DNA of 64,000 nt. Origin: Plantago major. Its lineage: Eukaryota > Streptophyta > Magnoliopsida > Lamiales > Plantaginaceae. The translations under genes were made by a program, and so were the position numbers. Location of the stretch: the NCBI GenBank assembly GCA_026545765.1, contig CM048839.1, forward strand, positions 17,236,566 through 17,300,565, given 5' to 3'. This document shows, in pieces, positions 30,692-43,300 of the stretch; position 1 is the first letter of the stretch; the number at the start of each line of letters is the position of its first letter. The notes under the pieces were generated by a model. It ran no database searches and had not been told where the DNA came from. It worked only from the letters and a program-made list of their open reading frames with translations.

Positions 30692-32010
30692 CTCCAGTTG
30701 TTGATCAAAGTGAAAGAACCCATGATGTGGGCAATGTTGTGCCAACATTCCCCCTGTGCAATGATGACTCAACATTAAGTTCAACATCCCAGATTTTCAC
30801 TCATGATGAAGAACAAGCTGATCCTCACAATGAGACTGAGGCTGAATCTGACAATCCATCTGGCATTAATGTTGCACCTATGTCTCCTGACTCACGAAAG
30901 GATCCTCCTCCTAGAATTCGCAAAGATCATCCCAGTTCCCAAGTAATTGGAAATCCAGGAGGAAGGACATTGAGGGGAAACACGCGCAAAAATTACAAGG
31001 AAATACTCAGACTTGCTGAAATATGTCACTCTGTAAGTTCCTCGTGCTTTGTTTCGTTAATTGAACCTAAAAATGTGAAAGAAGCTCTTAGCGATGATTT
31101 ACGGATAGAAGCAATGCAAGATGAACCGTCACAATTCCAAACAAATGAAGTCCGGACTCTTGTTCCCGTCCCCATAATATAAATGTCATAGACACCAAGT
31201 GGATATTCAAAATAAGAGTGATGAAAAGGGGTAGTTGTAAAAACAAAGCCATTGGTTGCTCAAGGTTACACTCAAGTGGAAGGCATTGATTTTGATGAGA
31301 CCTTCGCTCCTGTTGCTAGATTAGAATCCATTCGCTTGCTCCTAGCCATAGCATGTTGTCTTAACATAAAACTCAACCAAATGGATGTTAAAGGAGCTTT
31401 CTTGAATGGTTACATCGACAAAGAAGTGTATGTTGAACAACTGAGGGTTTGAAGATCCTCTTTACCCTGACCATGTTTTTAAACTAAGAAAAGCATTGTA
31501 TGGTTTGAAACAAGCCCCGCGCGCTTGGTATGCTAGGTTGACAGAATTCCTAGTTGGGTTAGGATTTAAAAGGGTGAGGAGATCAAACTCGCTTATCCTC
31601 GTGAAAGGAAAAGACATCGCATTGCTCAAATCTATGTTGATGATATTGTTTTGGTGCTACTAATCTCTCCTTGCTAGATCGGTTTGTTCAAGCCATGACA
31701 GAACCTTTGAGATGAGTACGATTGGTGAACTGGTTTCTTCTTGGGGCTCAGATCTGACGAAGCAGGATGGGCTCTTTATCTCTCAAGAGAAATATGCCAA
31801 GAATCTTATCACAAAATTTGTGCGGAAAATGCCAAACTTGCGGCAAGACTCCCATGGCTACTTCTAAAACTCAAAAACGATGTTGGGGCGATGTTATTGA
31901 CATTGTATAGATCAATGATTGGAAGTCTCTTGTATCTTTCACCACGGACGACATCATGTTCTCTGTTTGTGTGTGTGCGTATCAATCCAAACCCAAAATA
32001 TCTCATTTAA
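30688..32010 (+). pseudogene. Copia reverse transcriptase, heavily frameshifted
   Basis: Pieces in order: an acidic linker (30688-31182); RT fingers in 31252-31452 ([40 protein letters not shown]); ALYGLKQAPRAWYARL in another frame near 31494-31545; YVDDIV near 31633-31650; and a last piece to about 32010. At least four register changes occur between 31180 and 31900. The catalytic DD pair is present. Confidence 0.8.
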
Positions 32011-32091
32011 TCATCCAAAAGAATCATTAGATATATATCAGGAACTGTTAATCTTGGATTATGGTATGCATGTGATTCAAACACTAATCTG

Positions 32092-32553
32092 TTGGGATTT
32101 AGTGATTCTGATTGGGCTGGTGACTTAGATGATCGAAAATCAACTAGTGGAGGTTGTTTTTATCTTGGACCAAATCTTGTGTCATGGTATAGTAAGAAAC
32201 AAAATTGTGTGTCTCTCTCTACTGCTGAATCTGAATATGTAGCGGCTGGGAGTTGTGTGTCTCAACTAATTTGGCTGAACAATATGCTGCATGAATATGG
32301 GTTCCAAAGTGACACTATTTTGATGTTTTGTGATAACTTAAGTGCCATTCACATTTCCAAGAACCCTGTTCAACACTCACGCACCAAGCATATAGACATT
32401 CGACATCATTTTCTTCGAGACCTAGTCTCCAAACAGATTATTGACATACAACACATTGGTACCACAAATCAGTTAGCTGACATGTTCACAAAGCCCCTTG
32501 ATAAGGAGAGATTCTTCAGTTTGAGAAGGTCTCTTGGTCTTTGCACTATTTGA
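32092..32553 (+). pseudogene. Copia RNase H, locally intact
   Basis: 153 residues with the catalytic residues visible: Asp in SDSDWAGD, Glu in STAESEY and Asp in FCDNLSAIHI. The end KPLDKERFFSLRRSLGLC is typical of copia. It is the C-terminal domain of pol and is separated from RT by frameshifts. Confidence 0.85.
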
Positions 32554-33026
32554 TAGGATTTGCTGCAAGCAATGTTGACATAACATCACGGTCAACATTG
32601 ACTTCTGTGTTTATCTAGTGTTGTCTTTTTTTTTTTGCTGTTTACTTTTCTCCTTTTCTTCTTGTGTGTCAATGTGTTTTCTGTGCTGGTCGATGGATGT
32701 TCCTGATTTGTAGCTTACAGTGGTGTTGCTTAGGGGTTGAAAGACTGTTTAAAACCAAGGTTGAAAGGGATTGAGTCTCCTGTGTGTTTGCTTTATGTAA
32801 AACCCACTTTTACTGCTTTTTGGCTATTTTTACTCGTACCTTGACTCACACTTGATGTTGCCTCCTATCCTTTATGCTTAATAAATATAATGAATTATGA
32901 TAAAAAGGGCTCGAAGTGTTTCCGTCGAGGATCGTGTTGGGCAGGTTTCAAATACTATCCAAAAATCAACGTGGCCAATGAATCATATGTCATGAGGGTT
33001 GATGGCCTGTACTTCATAGTGACGTT

Positions 33027-33071
<45 letters not shown>

Positions 33072-33106
33072 GAATTCACCAAGTGTTGGATTGTTCACCC
33101 ACCAAC

Positions 33107-33161
<55 letters not shown>

Positions 33162-34150
33162 ATGATAGTATCGCAATAGTAATTCAACCTAGGAAACCAA
33201 CACGCACAAAAGTGCCGATTCTCGTAATGCTGCTGGTTCACTTTCTGAGTACCAAATAACCCAATGTGGTCAAATGAGTGATCTTTATGCCATGAGACGT
33301 GTGTTTGCCTAACTCCGCGCAAACCGGCTTTGGAGCGGATTCATACGTGTTCCAATTATTTGACATGGTTCACGGTCTCATGGTCACCCCCACTCAAACT
33401 TATGTTAATTATTCAATTTACTTTTTGAGGCAATGTTGGGTGTCTTTCTTTGGTATTCCTCTCTCTTTCTGACTTTGCCTGCAGCATCAGTGGTGTTAAT
33501 CGAATCTGCACATCTTGAGACTTGGTTTCCTGGCTGACCTACATTAAGAATGGTCTGATTTCCCGATGTTGTCATCAATGTTGAGCCAACATCCTGGTCG
33601 ACATTGCCTGTGCTTGAAGTATCTTTCTTTGCTGTGTTTTTATGTGCACTTTCTGTGTTTTTTTGGTTGGGTTTGAGGGGGAGTAATTTTGTGTCTTCCT
33701 ACATCTGTTTTTTTTTATCTGTTAAGTGTCTTACTCTTATCTGATCTTGATTTGTTTCCTAAACCAAAAATGTACCTCCCTAGGTTGAGTTTTGAGAATC
33801 TCCTTCATTTTTGACCCATTTGATACGGTGGTCATTTGCTTTCCTTAATCTCATATTAACAGTTGTGTACAGATCTTGGTTTGTGTTTTGATATATATGG
33901 TTATGATCTTTGAAGCAAACCAACCAAAAACACTCCTTCAACCATATTACCTTCTCTCATTAGCCCACTTCTCCACCACTCACAAAAACTGCCACCTATC
34001 CAAACCACAATCATTACAAAAAAAAAAAAAAAAAAAAAAAAAAAATTACTCCCAAACTCTTCACCTTCCCCTCACTTTATTCACTTGTCACTCTCAACCA
34101 AACCACTCTCCCGCTCTTTCTCCTTCATCTCCGCATTCACGATCTGAACA
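32554..34150 (+). other. Copia region between pol and the extra ORF
   Basis: No convincing gene. It contains an A28 run (34018-34045) and a pyrimidine-rich leader-like tract before the extra ORF. Copia LTR-like words (AACATTG/CAATGTT) recur here. Confidence 0.5.
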
Positions 34151-36050
34151 ATGTCGTCTCCAACAAAACCCGTCTTGCCCGGAGTTTCGTTGCAAACACC
34201 TGAGGGGAGCAAGCATATCCTCTTCCCATCCGTGCCGAACCTGCCGATTTTGAGATTCCAGTCTATGAGATAAGTGAGGATTCGGAAGAATGTGCTGAAA
34301 AACCACCATCTCCATCTTCAAAACCCCAAACAGAGTCGTCACCATCAAACCCCTCTCAGTTTGCTGCAGAAACCCTTGTTAAATTGGGAAACATGCCAGT
34401 CGACTTGCCACAAGATCTTAGGGATGATGATGAAAGCCCAATGGGAATAGAGAAAGATGTTTCCATGGAGGATGTTGGGAAAGATGTTGAACATACTGAA
34501 ATTCAACATGCAGATCTGAGAGAAAACCCCCAAAACCCTTCATCTGTTGAAAAAGATGATGTACAACAACCTGACAAAACAGGGGAAACGGCCTCGATGG
34601 CACGAATGGTGATGAGAATCAGACAAGCATGCACTCTGAAAATGTTGAGAAACCCGCAAATGAGCCTACTATTGAACCAGTTGTGGTGGAAGATTGGCAG
34701 TCAGATGACTCAGAGAAAACAGAAAGTGACCCTATGAATATAGATGAGGATGTTGTTGCAACATCAGTTGCTCATGATGATAACGATGATGAAAGCTCTG
34801 ATGATATGGAGGATTATGAGCCAGAAACTGAAGATGACTCTAAGAATGAGTCAATGGTTGATGAAAAAGATCTGAGCAACACAGATGAAAGCTCAGATGA
34901 CTCTGAAGATTATGAAGCTGAGACAGGGGAAGAATCTGAAGAAGAATCACTTGATGATGAGGATGTCATTCTTGGAGAAGATCAGATTGAAGATCCTGAG
35001 GTAAATGATCTACCCTCTGAACCTGTTTTTACATATGGGTCTGATTGGGATGAAGATGCAGTCTCTCATTTGTTCTATGATAACAAGAATCTAGAAAAAT
35101 ATGAGAAAATCAAAAATAATGCTATAGATGTTGAGAAGATAATTAAAGAGGAATCATTTGACGAGTATAACTTAGTTGCCTATCTGAAGAAAAGGAATCT
35201 CTATCATGTTGTTACCCAATATGCTGCCTTTGTTCCTGAAATCATCAGAGAATTCTATGCTCATTTATCTGAGAATTTTGGTAGTGAAGGGCATGGTAAG
35301 CATCACTGTGTGTATCTGAGGGGTGATGTATTTTTTCTTGACTTCTAAGGACATCAATACAGTGCTGCATAGAAATAGGGATGATGTTGAAACTCCTGTG
35401 GAGGTGACTATGGATGAGATTGCTAGAGAGCTAACTGCAGGAAAATTAAAATCTTGGCCTACTGGGACTCTAGACCTGAAATATTGTTGTTCCCTAGTCT
35501 CTGTTCTTGCCAGGATCTGCTTGTAAAACTGGTTGCCATCTTCCAATAACAACAAGCTCAGTCAAGAGGCAGCCATTTTGCTCTACAGGATCAAAATGTG
35601 ATCGGAGGCCATTTGATTCTCCCATCCACCATATTTGCTGTCCTTCAGATGCAGGGTATTGAGGTCAAAGCCAATGATGTCTATCATTCAAACTTCAAAT
35701 CCATCACAGTCACCAAACAACTGCTGGAAACACATGACAGGATCTGTGATCTTCCTTGGGTAGATCCTGATGTTTCTGTGAACATGGATGTGGAGGAGAA
35801 TATTCCTCTTTCTACTGACAAAGCTGATGCACCAGAAAGCTCAGAATTCTTGCTCAACGTTCCAATGTTGACCTACATGTTGGTTCAACATTGATCCCTA
35901 ACATTGAAACTCTGTCTGCAGGTATTCTAACTGAACAGGACAAGCTGATTCTGGAGCAAATCAAAGGGCTTGATGAGCAGATCTCAAACAATCTGAAGTT
36001 CAGAAGTACTCTAGTTTCTTTTCTTTCCTCACAAAAAGGGGGAGAATAGA
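34151..36050 (+). pseudogene. Extra ORF after pol, plant-transposon/envelope-like, broken
   Basis: A candidate ATG lies at 34151 in a Pro/Ser-rich start. Open pieces follow at 34384-34737, 34629-35348 (239 residues) and 35323-35526, with another at 35598-35894. The central part is very acidic (runs of D, E and S, as in DNDDESSDDMEDYEPETEDD). The C-terminal part has YLKKRNLYHVVTQYAAFVPE followed by IIREFYAHL, which resembles the putative plant transposon/'envelope-like' domain found after pol in Sireviruses and some gypsy elements. No signal peptide or membrane segment was seen. Several frameshifts make it non-functional. The role of these ORFs is unknown. Confidence 0.55.
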
Positions 36051-36229
36051 TAACTTGAGTTCATTTTAATTCTGTGTTGAACAATTATTTTTTTTGTGTG
36101 GGTCTGTAATATTCTAAATTCTCTTGAACATTTCTTAAGCTGTCTGGTTAAGGGGGAGAATAGATCTTTAGCAGTTCTTAGTTATGTTTCTATTAATCTC
36201 TTGTTTTGTTTTGTGATGAAAGACTAAGA

Positions 36230-36242
36230 TTAAGGGGGAGAT
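36230..36242 (+). other. Copia polypurine tract
   Basis: TTAAGGGGGAGAT directly before the 3' LTR. Similar AAGGGGGAGAAT words occur near 36036 and 36151, which may be older or secondary tracts. Confidence 0.8.
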
Positions 36243-37088
36243 TGAAAGTGCAGTATGCACTTATATTCTGATAATCTTGTCTTTCAATAATCAGTTCCAA
36301 GTTTGTGTTTGTTGTTGTTTGTGAAGCTGCAGGACTACCAATGTTGTATAACATTGTGACAGGATAGAATTCAATGCTGGCATAACATTGAAGATATAAT
36401 ATTGCGGTAGACATCAAAGACAAAGCACATTGGACAGGAAACTTGGACTGAAAGTATTGACAAATCGAACAAGAGATGATTTAAGGAAAAAGAACAGCTT
36501 GTGTGAAAGCAAGAAGGAATATATTTTATGAAGAATCGAAATATGGGAATTTCCTTCTATGTGTATATTGAAGAAAACAAGTAAAAGGAAAATTGCCTTT
36601 GCTGAGATTCTATTGCCTTTCGACACAGATGGAAGAGGTCGATATCCCAGGTATATATATGCAAGGATTCAGCAAAGCAAGTGAGAGCCTTTCTTGATGA
36701 TCAATCGAGATTATATTAAAAGAGTTTAGGCTTCTTGTTTTCTGCTAGCTTTAAAGTTTGTCTAAGAGTATTCATTGTTGGAATAACTCTTTCAAACATC
36801 GACCTAGAATAGCTTTTACTGTTGGTTCTTCTAGGGCTAGTTTTGGTTGTTTAATCAATCGTTTGTGATTGTATTAAACCTAGTTGATTAGATCTACTTT
36901 TCTTGTCAGTAGATATTTTGCCTAAGGCGCTGCCAGTATATTTTTCTATATATTGGCTTGGTAATAGAAGTTTCATTATTATTCATCCGCTGCTATCTGT
37001 TTACTGTAGACATTGTTGAACAACATTGTTGGCAACATTGTCTGTTGATATAGTTCCAAGTACCAATCCGGGATCTTAAGTTCTAACA
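36243..37088 (+). repeat. Copia 3' LTR
   Basis: 846 bp from TGAAAGTGCAG to CTAACA, the same length as the 5' LTR with about five substitutions and no indel seen. Confidence 0.95.
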
Positions 37089-37093
37089 GTCAC
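37089..37093. repeat. Target-site duplication GTCAC, right copy
   Basis: Matches 26532-26536. Confidence 0.9.
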
Positions 37094-37201
37094 CATTGGA
37101 GCTTACCGCTGAGATGCATTTGAGCCTCAATTGATAGGTTGGACTTGGACCTTCGCCAGACTCGATTTCCATGTTGTGGAAGCACGGTCATAGAGAGGGG
37201 C

Positions 37202-37292
37202 TGGCCCAGGGATGGACCCAGAATTTTAACCTGGGGGGAGCAAATTTGGGAAACTCTAAACACCCCCCCCCCCCCCCCCCGGTCCGCCCCTA
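37202..37292. mobile_element. Possible short hAT-like MITE
   Basis: The left end CAGGGATGGACCCAGAATTT and the inverse of the right end (AGGGGCGGACC) resemble each other and the CAGGGGCGGAGCC-type ends of plant hAT elements. A C18 run lies between them. No 8-bp duplication was confirmed. Confidence 0.3.
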
Positions 37293-38984
37293 TGGCTTGT
37301 GTCGGTGTTCCTGAATTGATCGTTTGGGGGTTCAGATTTGAAAATGTTTTGTTGGATTGAATGCCAAGGGGTGTATTTATCGCCTCGACATCCCAACATG
37401 CTTGTTTTGGAGAGGTCATTTGGACTTGGTCTTTTTTAAAACTCTACCCTTGGTCATGCCCAAGTTATAACACTTTACACTAACAATATTCATATGGAAT
37501 TGTTAAAATCAAATGAATTATAATTCAAACTTGAAACAATTCCAAGTCCCACTGACATAGAGATTCAGAAAGGTCCATTTCAAATTTTATATGTGTACTG
37601 TATAACTTGTGTTTCATTATACATGAGAAATTTTGAATTATAGTTTTTAAATGAGTTGACACTACACAACATGAACCATATGGCTCTTACTTGTATCTAG
37701 GCATCTAGCTAACATGGACATTCATGGGGTGGTTGAGTTTAGCTTGGAGTTATGAATAATAATAATTAAATAGGAGTTGAGTTTTGAAATTTTGTAATTT
37801 GATATTAAATTGTGATATTGATAGGCTCTAATTGGATATTTGAGTTTTTGAATTGATAAATAATAATTCAACTCGAATAGTATAGTGTAGAGTGGAGAAA
37901 CATACATAAAAATTTACTAAAACTAAACTCAAGTTGAAAAAATTCAACTCGATTTTAAATTCAAACACTCTAGAGTTCAAGAGTAAAAAATCTTAACCAT
38001 TCAAAACCACTACAATATCCTTTCCAATACATATGTCCATTTGAGGCATTAAAAAAATCAGTACACATTTAATTAATCCTCCTACTCACATAAACTTTTG
38101 CTAATTAAATGAAATTAAAGTGTCTCAATAATAGTATAGGCACGTATATTATGAAACGAATAAAACTTATAAGAACACTTCAAATGATTATGCAACAACT
38201 AACATGCATGTGAAAATGAGATATGGATATAAATGGAAGCTTCGGGCCAACATGTTGGGAAAGTACTGGACTTCTCACCAATCAAATTATTCACTAACCC
38301 GTTAAAAAAAAAAAAAATCAATTACATATATAAACCACTCTTAAGGAATTATGAAAAAAAATAGACACACTCAAATAAATCTTACAATTAAGGCCATTCT
38401 ATTTTAATTGTAGACTCTAAAAAGCAAGCTGAACTTTATTTAGGCTGCTCACTTTCAAATTTCCATGAAACTTTTTTTTCCATCGACTAATAAAAAGTCG
38501 TTCGTGATGAACGCTAATCTTAATTTGGTTAAGCTACCCAAGTTAGCTTTTTTTTTAAAAAAACTCTTTATCTTTTTCATTCCGAAAATATACCTGACCT
38601 AAACTAGAAAAAAAAAAAGAAGGAAAAACTACCCGTTTTTATTATTTATTTTTCTCGACTTATATTTTATATTGTTGGATCCTTTGTTATACATTTTGTG
38701 TACTTGTTTGCAACTAGCATAAGAATTAATGCATCCGCATCTCTTTAAAATGCATACATGTAGTACACATTAATTACTGATTTTTTTCATTTAAGTTAAA
38801 ATGCTCAACGAATATTTCTTTCAACTTCTGATAATTTTGATGATGTTATTAAAGTGGCGATGTAAAGTACATTGAATATATATTAGAATAATTGGATAAA
38901 ATGTGATGTACTATTATTTAAAAAAAAAACTATAGGCTAATAATACGATGAGAAAGATTAAAGAAAATAAAAACAAGAGTAATG
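37293..38984. other. Intergenic spacer
   Basis: Strongly AT-rich with A- and T-runs. No genes or known elements were seen. Confidence 0.5.
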
Positions 38985-39197
38985 CCCTTTTATGTCATTT
39001 TACAAAATACCAGCTAGCTTATCAGCTGATTTGCTAAACACATATATTTAAAATCAGCTAGCTTCTCAGCTAGTTAATCAGCTCCCTAATCAACTAACTT
39101 ATCAGCTACCTAACCATCTACCAGTTAGTTAATCAGCTACCAGCTAGCTTACCAGCTACCAGCTAGCTTTTCAGCTAGTTTTGCTAAACAGAGCCTT
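38985..39197 (-). repeat. AGCTAGCT-rich repeat, second copy
   Basis: Repeated CAGCTAGCTT/ATCAGCTACC units end in GCTAAACAGAGCCTT, the inverse of the terminus at 23403. It is internally self-complementary and could fold on itself. Confidence 0.5.
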
Positions 39198-39632
39198 AAT
39201 TAATAATTTTGAAGTCTATCACCTTTATTTTAATAGTGGACTCCAAAATGTAAGCTAAACTATATTTAATAAACAAATTTGAAGTCCATATACACTAATG
39301 GACTTCAAATATAACCATGAACTAAATTAACTGACCAATTTAAAATCCGTAAGCTAGTTTCAGTCATTTTCGTCCGAAATTAACTACTGAAAAAAATTTA
39401 TGCTGAAACCAACTATAAAATAATTAAATTAACTCTAAAAATTAATTTATAATAAACTAACACTGTAAAAATTATAAATCACTATTTTTCTCTGAAAAAA
39501 TAATTAAAATAATGAAATTGACACTAAAAAAATATTATGACAAAATTAGTTTCGGCATTAGTTAGTTTCACCAACACTTTAAAATTCTAAAATCCTAGGA
39601 AAATCAACAATGTTAGTTTCAATTAAAATCAA
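39198..39632. other. Spacer with TTAGTTTCRR-type words
   Basis: Short words such as TTAGTTTCACCAACAC occur here and again just after the LINE (44575-44620). The LINE probably landed inside a local repeat. Confidence 0.4.
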
Positions 39633-39649
39633 AGGAGACTGGACTGAAG

Positions 39650-40372
39650 ATGCTGGGACAAGTCGATCCAATAAGAATTAATGTGCTGGGCCAAGAATTG
39701 GGAGTTAACAATTCAACACAGGATTATTCACATAGCCTAAATGTCGTTCCAAGAGTGGACGTGGATTCAGCTCATCCAGAGAAGGTCTTACATAAAAAAG
39801 ATAAAAGAGTTGACAATGGTGGAATGGAAGATGGTGATGAGGCAAGTTTGGAGGATGATGAATTCTCTGAAGATCCGTTCTGTATCTATCCAATAATTCT
39901 CAACCAAGGGGCTCAACAAAGGACCAAGCGCAAGATGGTGTCTCTAGCTGATGGTTTTTAGGTGTCAAAAAAGTCTACCCACGTTCGAAATTCTTCAGAT
40001 ACGTTTGGAAAAGTAGAGGTCACGTCCAAGGTCCCAACAATGGAAGAGGGAGTAGTAAGGAAGTGGACACGAGGTAGACCATTTAAAAGTGTGAGTAAAG
40101 AGAGTGGATTGGAGGCTGTTGTACTTGAAGGAGGAATTACACCTTCGGATTTAGAGATCAAGGGGTGCAACAATCTGCTAATTAGGAGGGGCGTTCTGGA
40201 TGCAGAGGAGTTGTGGGAAATTGGAAATAATATGGGGCTCTTGTCAAAACAAGATAAAGATGAAGCAATAAGCAAGTTTGTAGAATGGCAACACAGGGAT
40301 GCAGATGTAGCTGGCCCGGTTGGAGCAGAGATTGAAAAGGAGATTACTAAGGTTGTTAATGCGAATTGTTAG
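39650..40372 (+). pseudogene. LINE ORF1, C-terminal part with one in-frame stop
   Basis: The two open pieces 39650-39961 and 39962-40372 are in the same frame, separated only by TAG 39959-39961. The second piece ends with features seen at the C-terminus of plant L1 ORF1 (EELWEIGNNMGLLSKQDKDE). The DUF4283 and CCHC parts are missing because of 5' truncation. It overlaps the ORF2 start by 14 bp. Confidence 0.65.
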
Positions 40373-43300
40373 TTTTAATATTAGGGGTTTGGGGAAGAGG
40401 GTGAAGAGAAATGTTGTGAGGGAGTTGATTGCTAATGAAAAGGTTGAGTTCGTGTGTCTTCAAGAAACAAAGCTGGATCATATAGATAAAAGGTTGTCTT
40501 GCAAGCTTTGGGGAAATTCAGAGTGTTCGTGGGTATACAGTGGGGCTGATGGAGCTTCGGGAGGCCTATGTTGTATTTGGGATGAGAGTGTCTTTATGAG
40601 GCAGGAACTGTGGGGTGAGAAAGGCATATTGGGCGTTTCAGGGCTTTGGAATGGTAGTCGGGTTAACATCATTAATATCTATTCTCCTTGTAAGAGGGCA
40701 GAGAAGAAGGAATTGTGGAGGTTAGTAGCGGAGAAAATGGAAGGGCGGGAGGAGGAGTTGTGGTGCATCTGTGGCGACTTCAACGCCATAAGAGGTGAAG
40801 GTGAGCGTAGGGGTTGTGCGAGTGGAGGTCGTAGGCAGGAAATGATAGAATTTAATGAGTGGATTAATCTTTTGCAATTGATAGATTTGCCATTGGAGCG
40901 TCGCAAATTTACATGGTATAAGGATAATGGTTCAAGCTACAGCCGGTTAGACAGATTTCTCCTTTCTAGAGCTTGGTTAGCTAAATGGCCTAATGTGACT
41001 CAAGTGGGTTTGAAGAGGAAGGTTTCGGACCATGCGGCAGTTCTTTTGAAAGAGGAGTCGAAGAATTGGGGCGCGAAACCTTTTAAATTCTTGAGTTGGT
41101 GTTTAAAAGAGCCAGGTTTCAAGGATATGGTAGAGAAGGAGTGGTCAAATTTTAAAGTAGAAGGTTGGAGGGGTTTTATCTTCAAGGAGAAATTGAAACA
41201 TGTAAAAGAGGTTGTAAAGAGCTGGTACAAAGAAAACTTTGGGAGAATGGAGAGAAGAATTGAGGAGGCCGAATCTCGTATTTTGGAGTTAGATGAGAAG
41301 TTGGGTGAAGTGGGGCTTAATGAGGAGGAGTCGGCAGAGAAAAAGAAAGTGTAGTTTGAGCTAAATAATCTTTTGGAGGCACGAGATCATACCAAGAGCC
41401 AGCAGGCGAGAAACAAATGGATTCGAGATGGTGATGCGAACTCTAGTTTCTTTCATCGTTGTGTGGAAAGAAAAGGAAGATGGAAAAATCTAAAAGGGGT
41501 CCGGGTAAATAAGAAATGGTGTGAAGAGGTTAATGAAGTGAAGAATCAGGTCAAAAAATATTTTACAAACCAGTTCGCTGCCATGGCACCTAGTTACAGT
41601 AGCCTGCCAGAGGCGATGTCCGGAAGGAAACTAAATCAGGCCGATGCTGCTGCATTGGAGGCACCATTTTCAGTAGAGGAAATACGAAATGCATTGTGGG
41701 GTTGTGGACTCGATAAAAGTCCTGGGCCTGACGGGTTTAACTTTCAGTTCTACAGGGAGTTTTGGGAGATAATGAAATCAGACTGGTTAGCTCTGTTCAA
41801 TGAATTTTACTCTAATGCAAAATTAGTCCGTGGCTTAAACTCTTCTTTTCTCACTCTTATTCCTAAATGTGCTAGTCCGGTGGCTATTGAGGAATATCGT
41901 CCTATTTCCCTCATAGGTGGTGTGTATAAAGTTATTGCTAAAGCTTTATCCTTTAGATTGGGAAAGGTCTTACATACTGTGATTGGGATAAATCAGTCAG
42001 CATTCTTGGTTGGTAGAAATATTCTGGACGGTATAGTAGTGGCTAATGAAGTGGTTGATGAAGTAAGAAAAAAGAAAAAGAATATGTTTATGTTCAAGAT
42101 AGATTTTGCAAAGGCTTATGATTCGGTAAGCTGGAGGTTTCTAATTGATATGTTGAGGGGGTTGGGATTTGGAGATAGATGGTGTCGTTGGATTTTGGAG
42201 TGTGTCTCTACGGCGGAATCGTCCGTTCTTATTAATGGCAGCCCTACAAGCTCCTTTAAGCTTGGTAGAGGTCTTCGGCAAGGTGACCCATTATCGCCTT
42301 TTCTTTACCTTGTGGTTGCGAAGGGGTTGAGCAGATTGTTGGAGAAGGCTTGTGCGATTGGGGGCTTTGTTCCAGTAAAGGTAGGTGGAGACAATGTGTT
42401 GGTCTCGCATCTACAATATGCCGACGATTCCATTATTTTTGGAGAGGCAAAGAAGGAAAATATTGGTATCTTGTTGAGTATGCTAAGAAGCTTCGAATGG
42501 TATTCCGGGCTGAAAATTAATTATAAAAAGAGTTGTTTGATGGGGTTCGGAGTGGAGGATGAAGTGCTTAGGAATTGGGCGTGTGTGCTTAATTGTGGGA
42601 TTGGTTCTATTCCCTTCAATTATTTGGGGCTGCCCATTGGTGCTAAACCTCGAGACAAATCTATGTGGTCTAAGGTGATTGAAAGAGTGGAGAAACGATT
42701 GGGAAAGTGGGAGAATAATTATCTCTCCTTTGGTGGTCGAGTGGTTTTGCTTAAAGCGGTGCTCTCTTCCCTACCTATCTACTATCTTTCCTTTTTCAAA
42801 ATTCCCTCCCTTGTCCAAAAGAAACTCATAGGTCTTCAACGAAACTTTCTTTGGGGCGGATCATTGGGTGGTTCTCGTAAAGTAGCTTGGGTGAAGTGGG
42901 ATTTGGTTTGTAGTAGTAAGGAGTTAGGGGGTCTTGGGATAAAAAATTTGGAGTGGTTCAATCTCTCTCTTTTAGGGAAGTGGGGTTGGAGGTTATTAAC
43001 GGAAAAGGACTCTATTTGGACTAATGTGATTAAGTCTAAATATGGGGAGTTCTTGAGTTGTGTTGAGTCATGTAGAAGAAGGAGAGTGGGAGGTAAGGGT
43101 TGGTCGTCGTGGTGGCGTGATATTGTCAAATTTGTAGGGTGTAGCGAGTGGTTTGTTGATGGTATTTCTAGAGTCTTAGGTGATGGGAGGAAAACTTTAT
43201 TTTGGGATGATTGTTGGGTATCAGGAGTGGAAAAATTGAGTGTGTTATTTCCTCGTTTGTATTCCTTGAAGACTAACAAATTATGTACTGTCAAAGAAAA

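Larger units (their letters stand above)
26537..37088 (+). mobile_element. Complete Ty1/copia LTR retrotransposon (10.55 kb), Sirevirus-like
   Basis: Two 846-bp LTRs, a 5-bp GTCAC target duplication, a Met-type primer site just inside the 5' LTR, gag, protease, integrase, RT and RNase H in copia order, an extra ORF after pol, and a purine tract (ending AAGGGGGAGAT) before the 3' LTR. The extra ORF, gag style and element length fit the Sirevirus group. The LTRs differ at about five of 846 positions, so insertion is recent, yet gag, pol and the extra ORF are broken by several frameshifts. It was therefore probably copied in trans, or the sequence contains indel errors. Confidence 0.95.

Noticed and set aside
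32890-33117. 75-codon frame between copia pol and extra ORF
   Set aside because: Short, no motif, lies inside a decayed element region.
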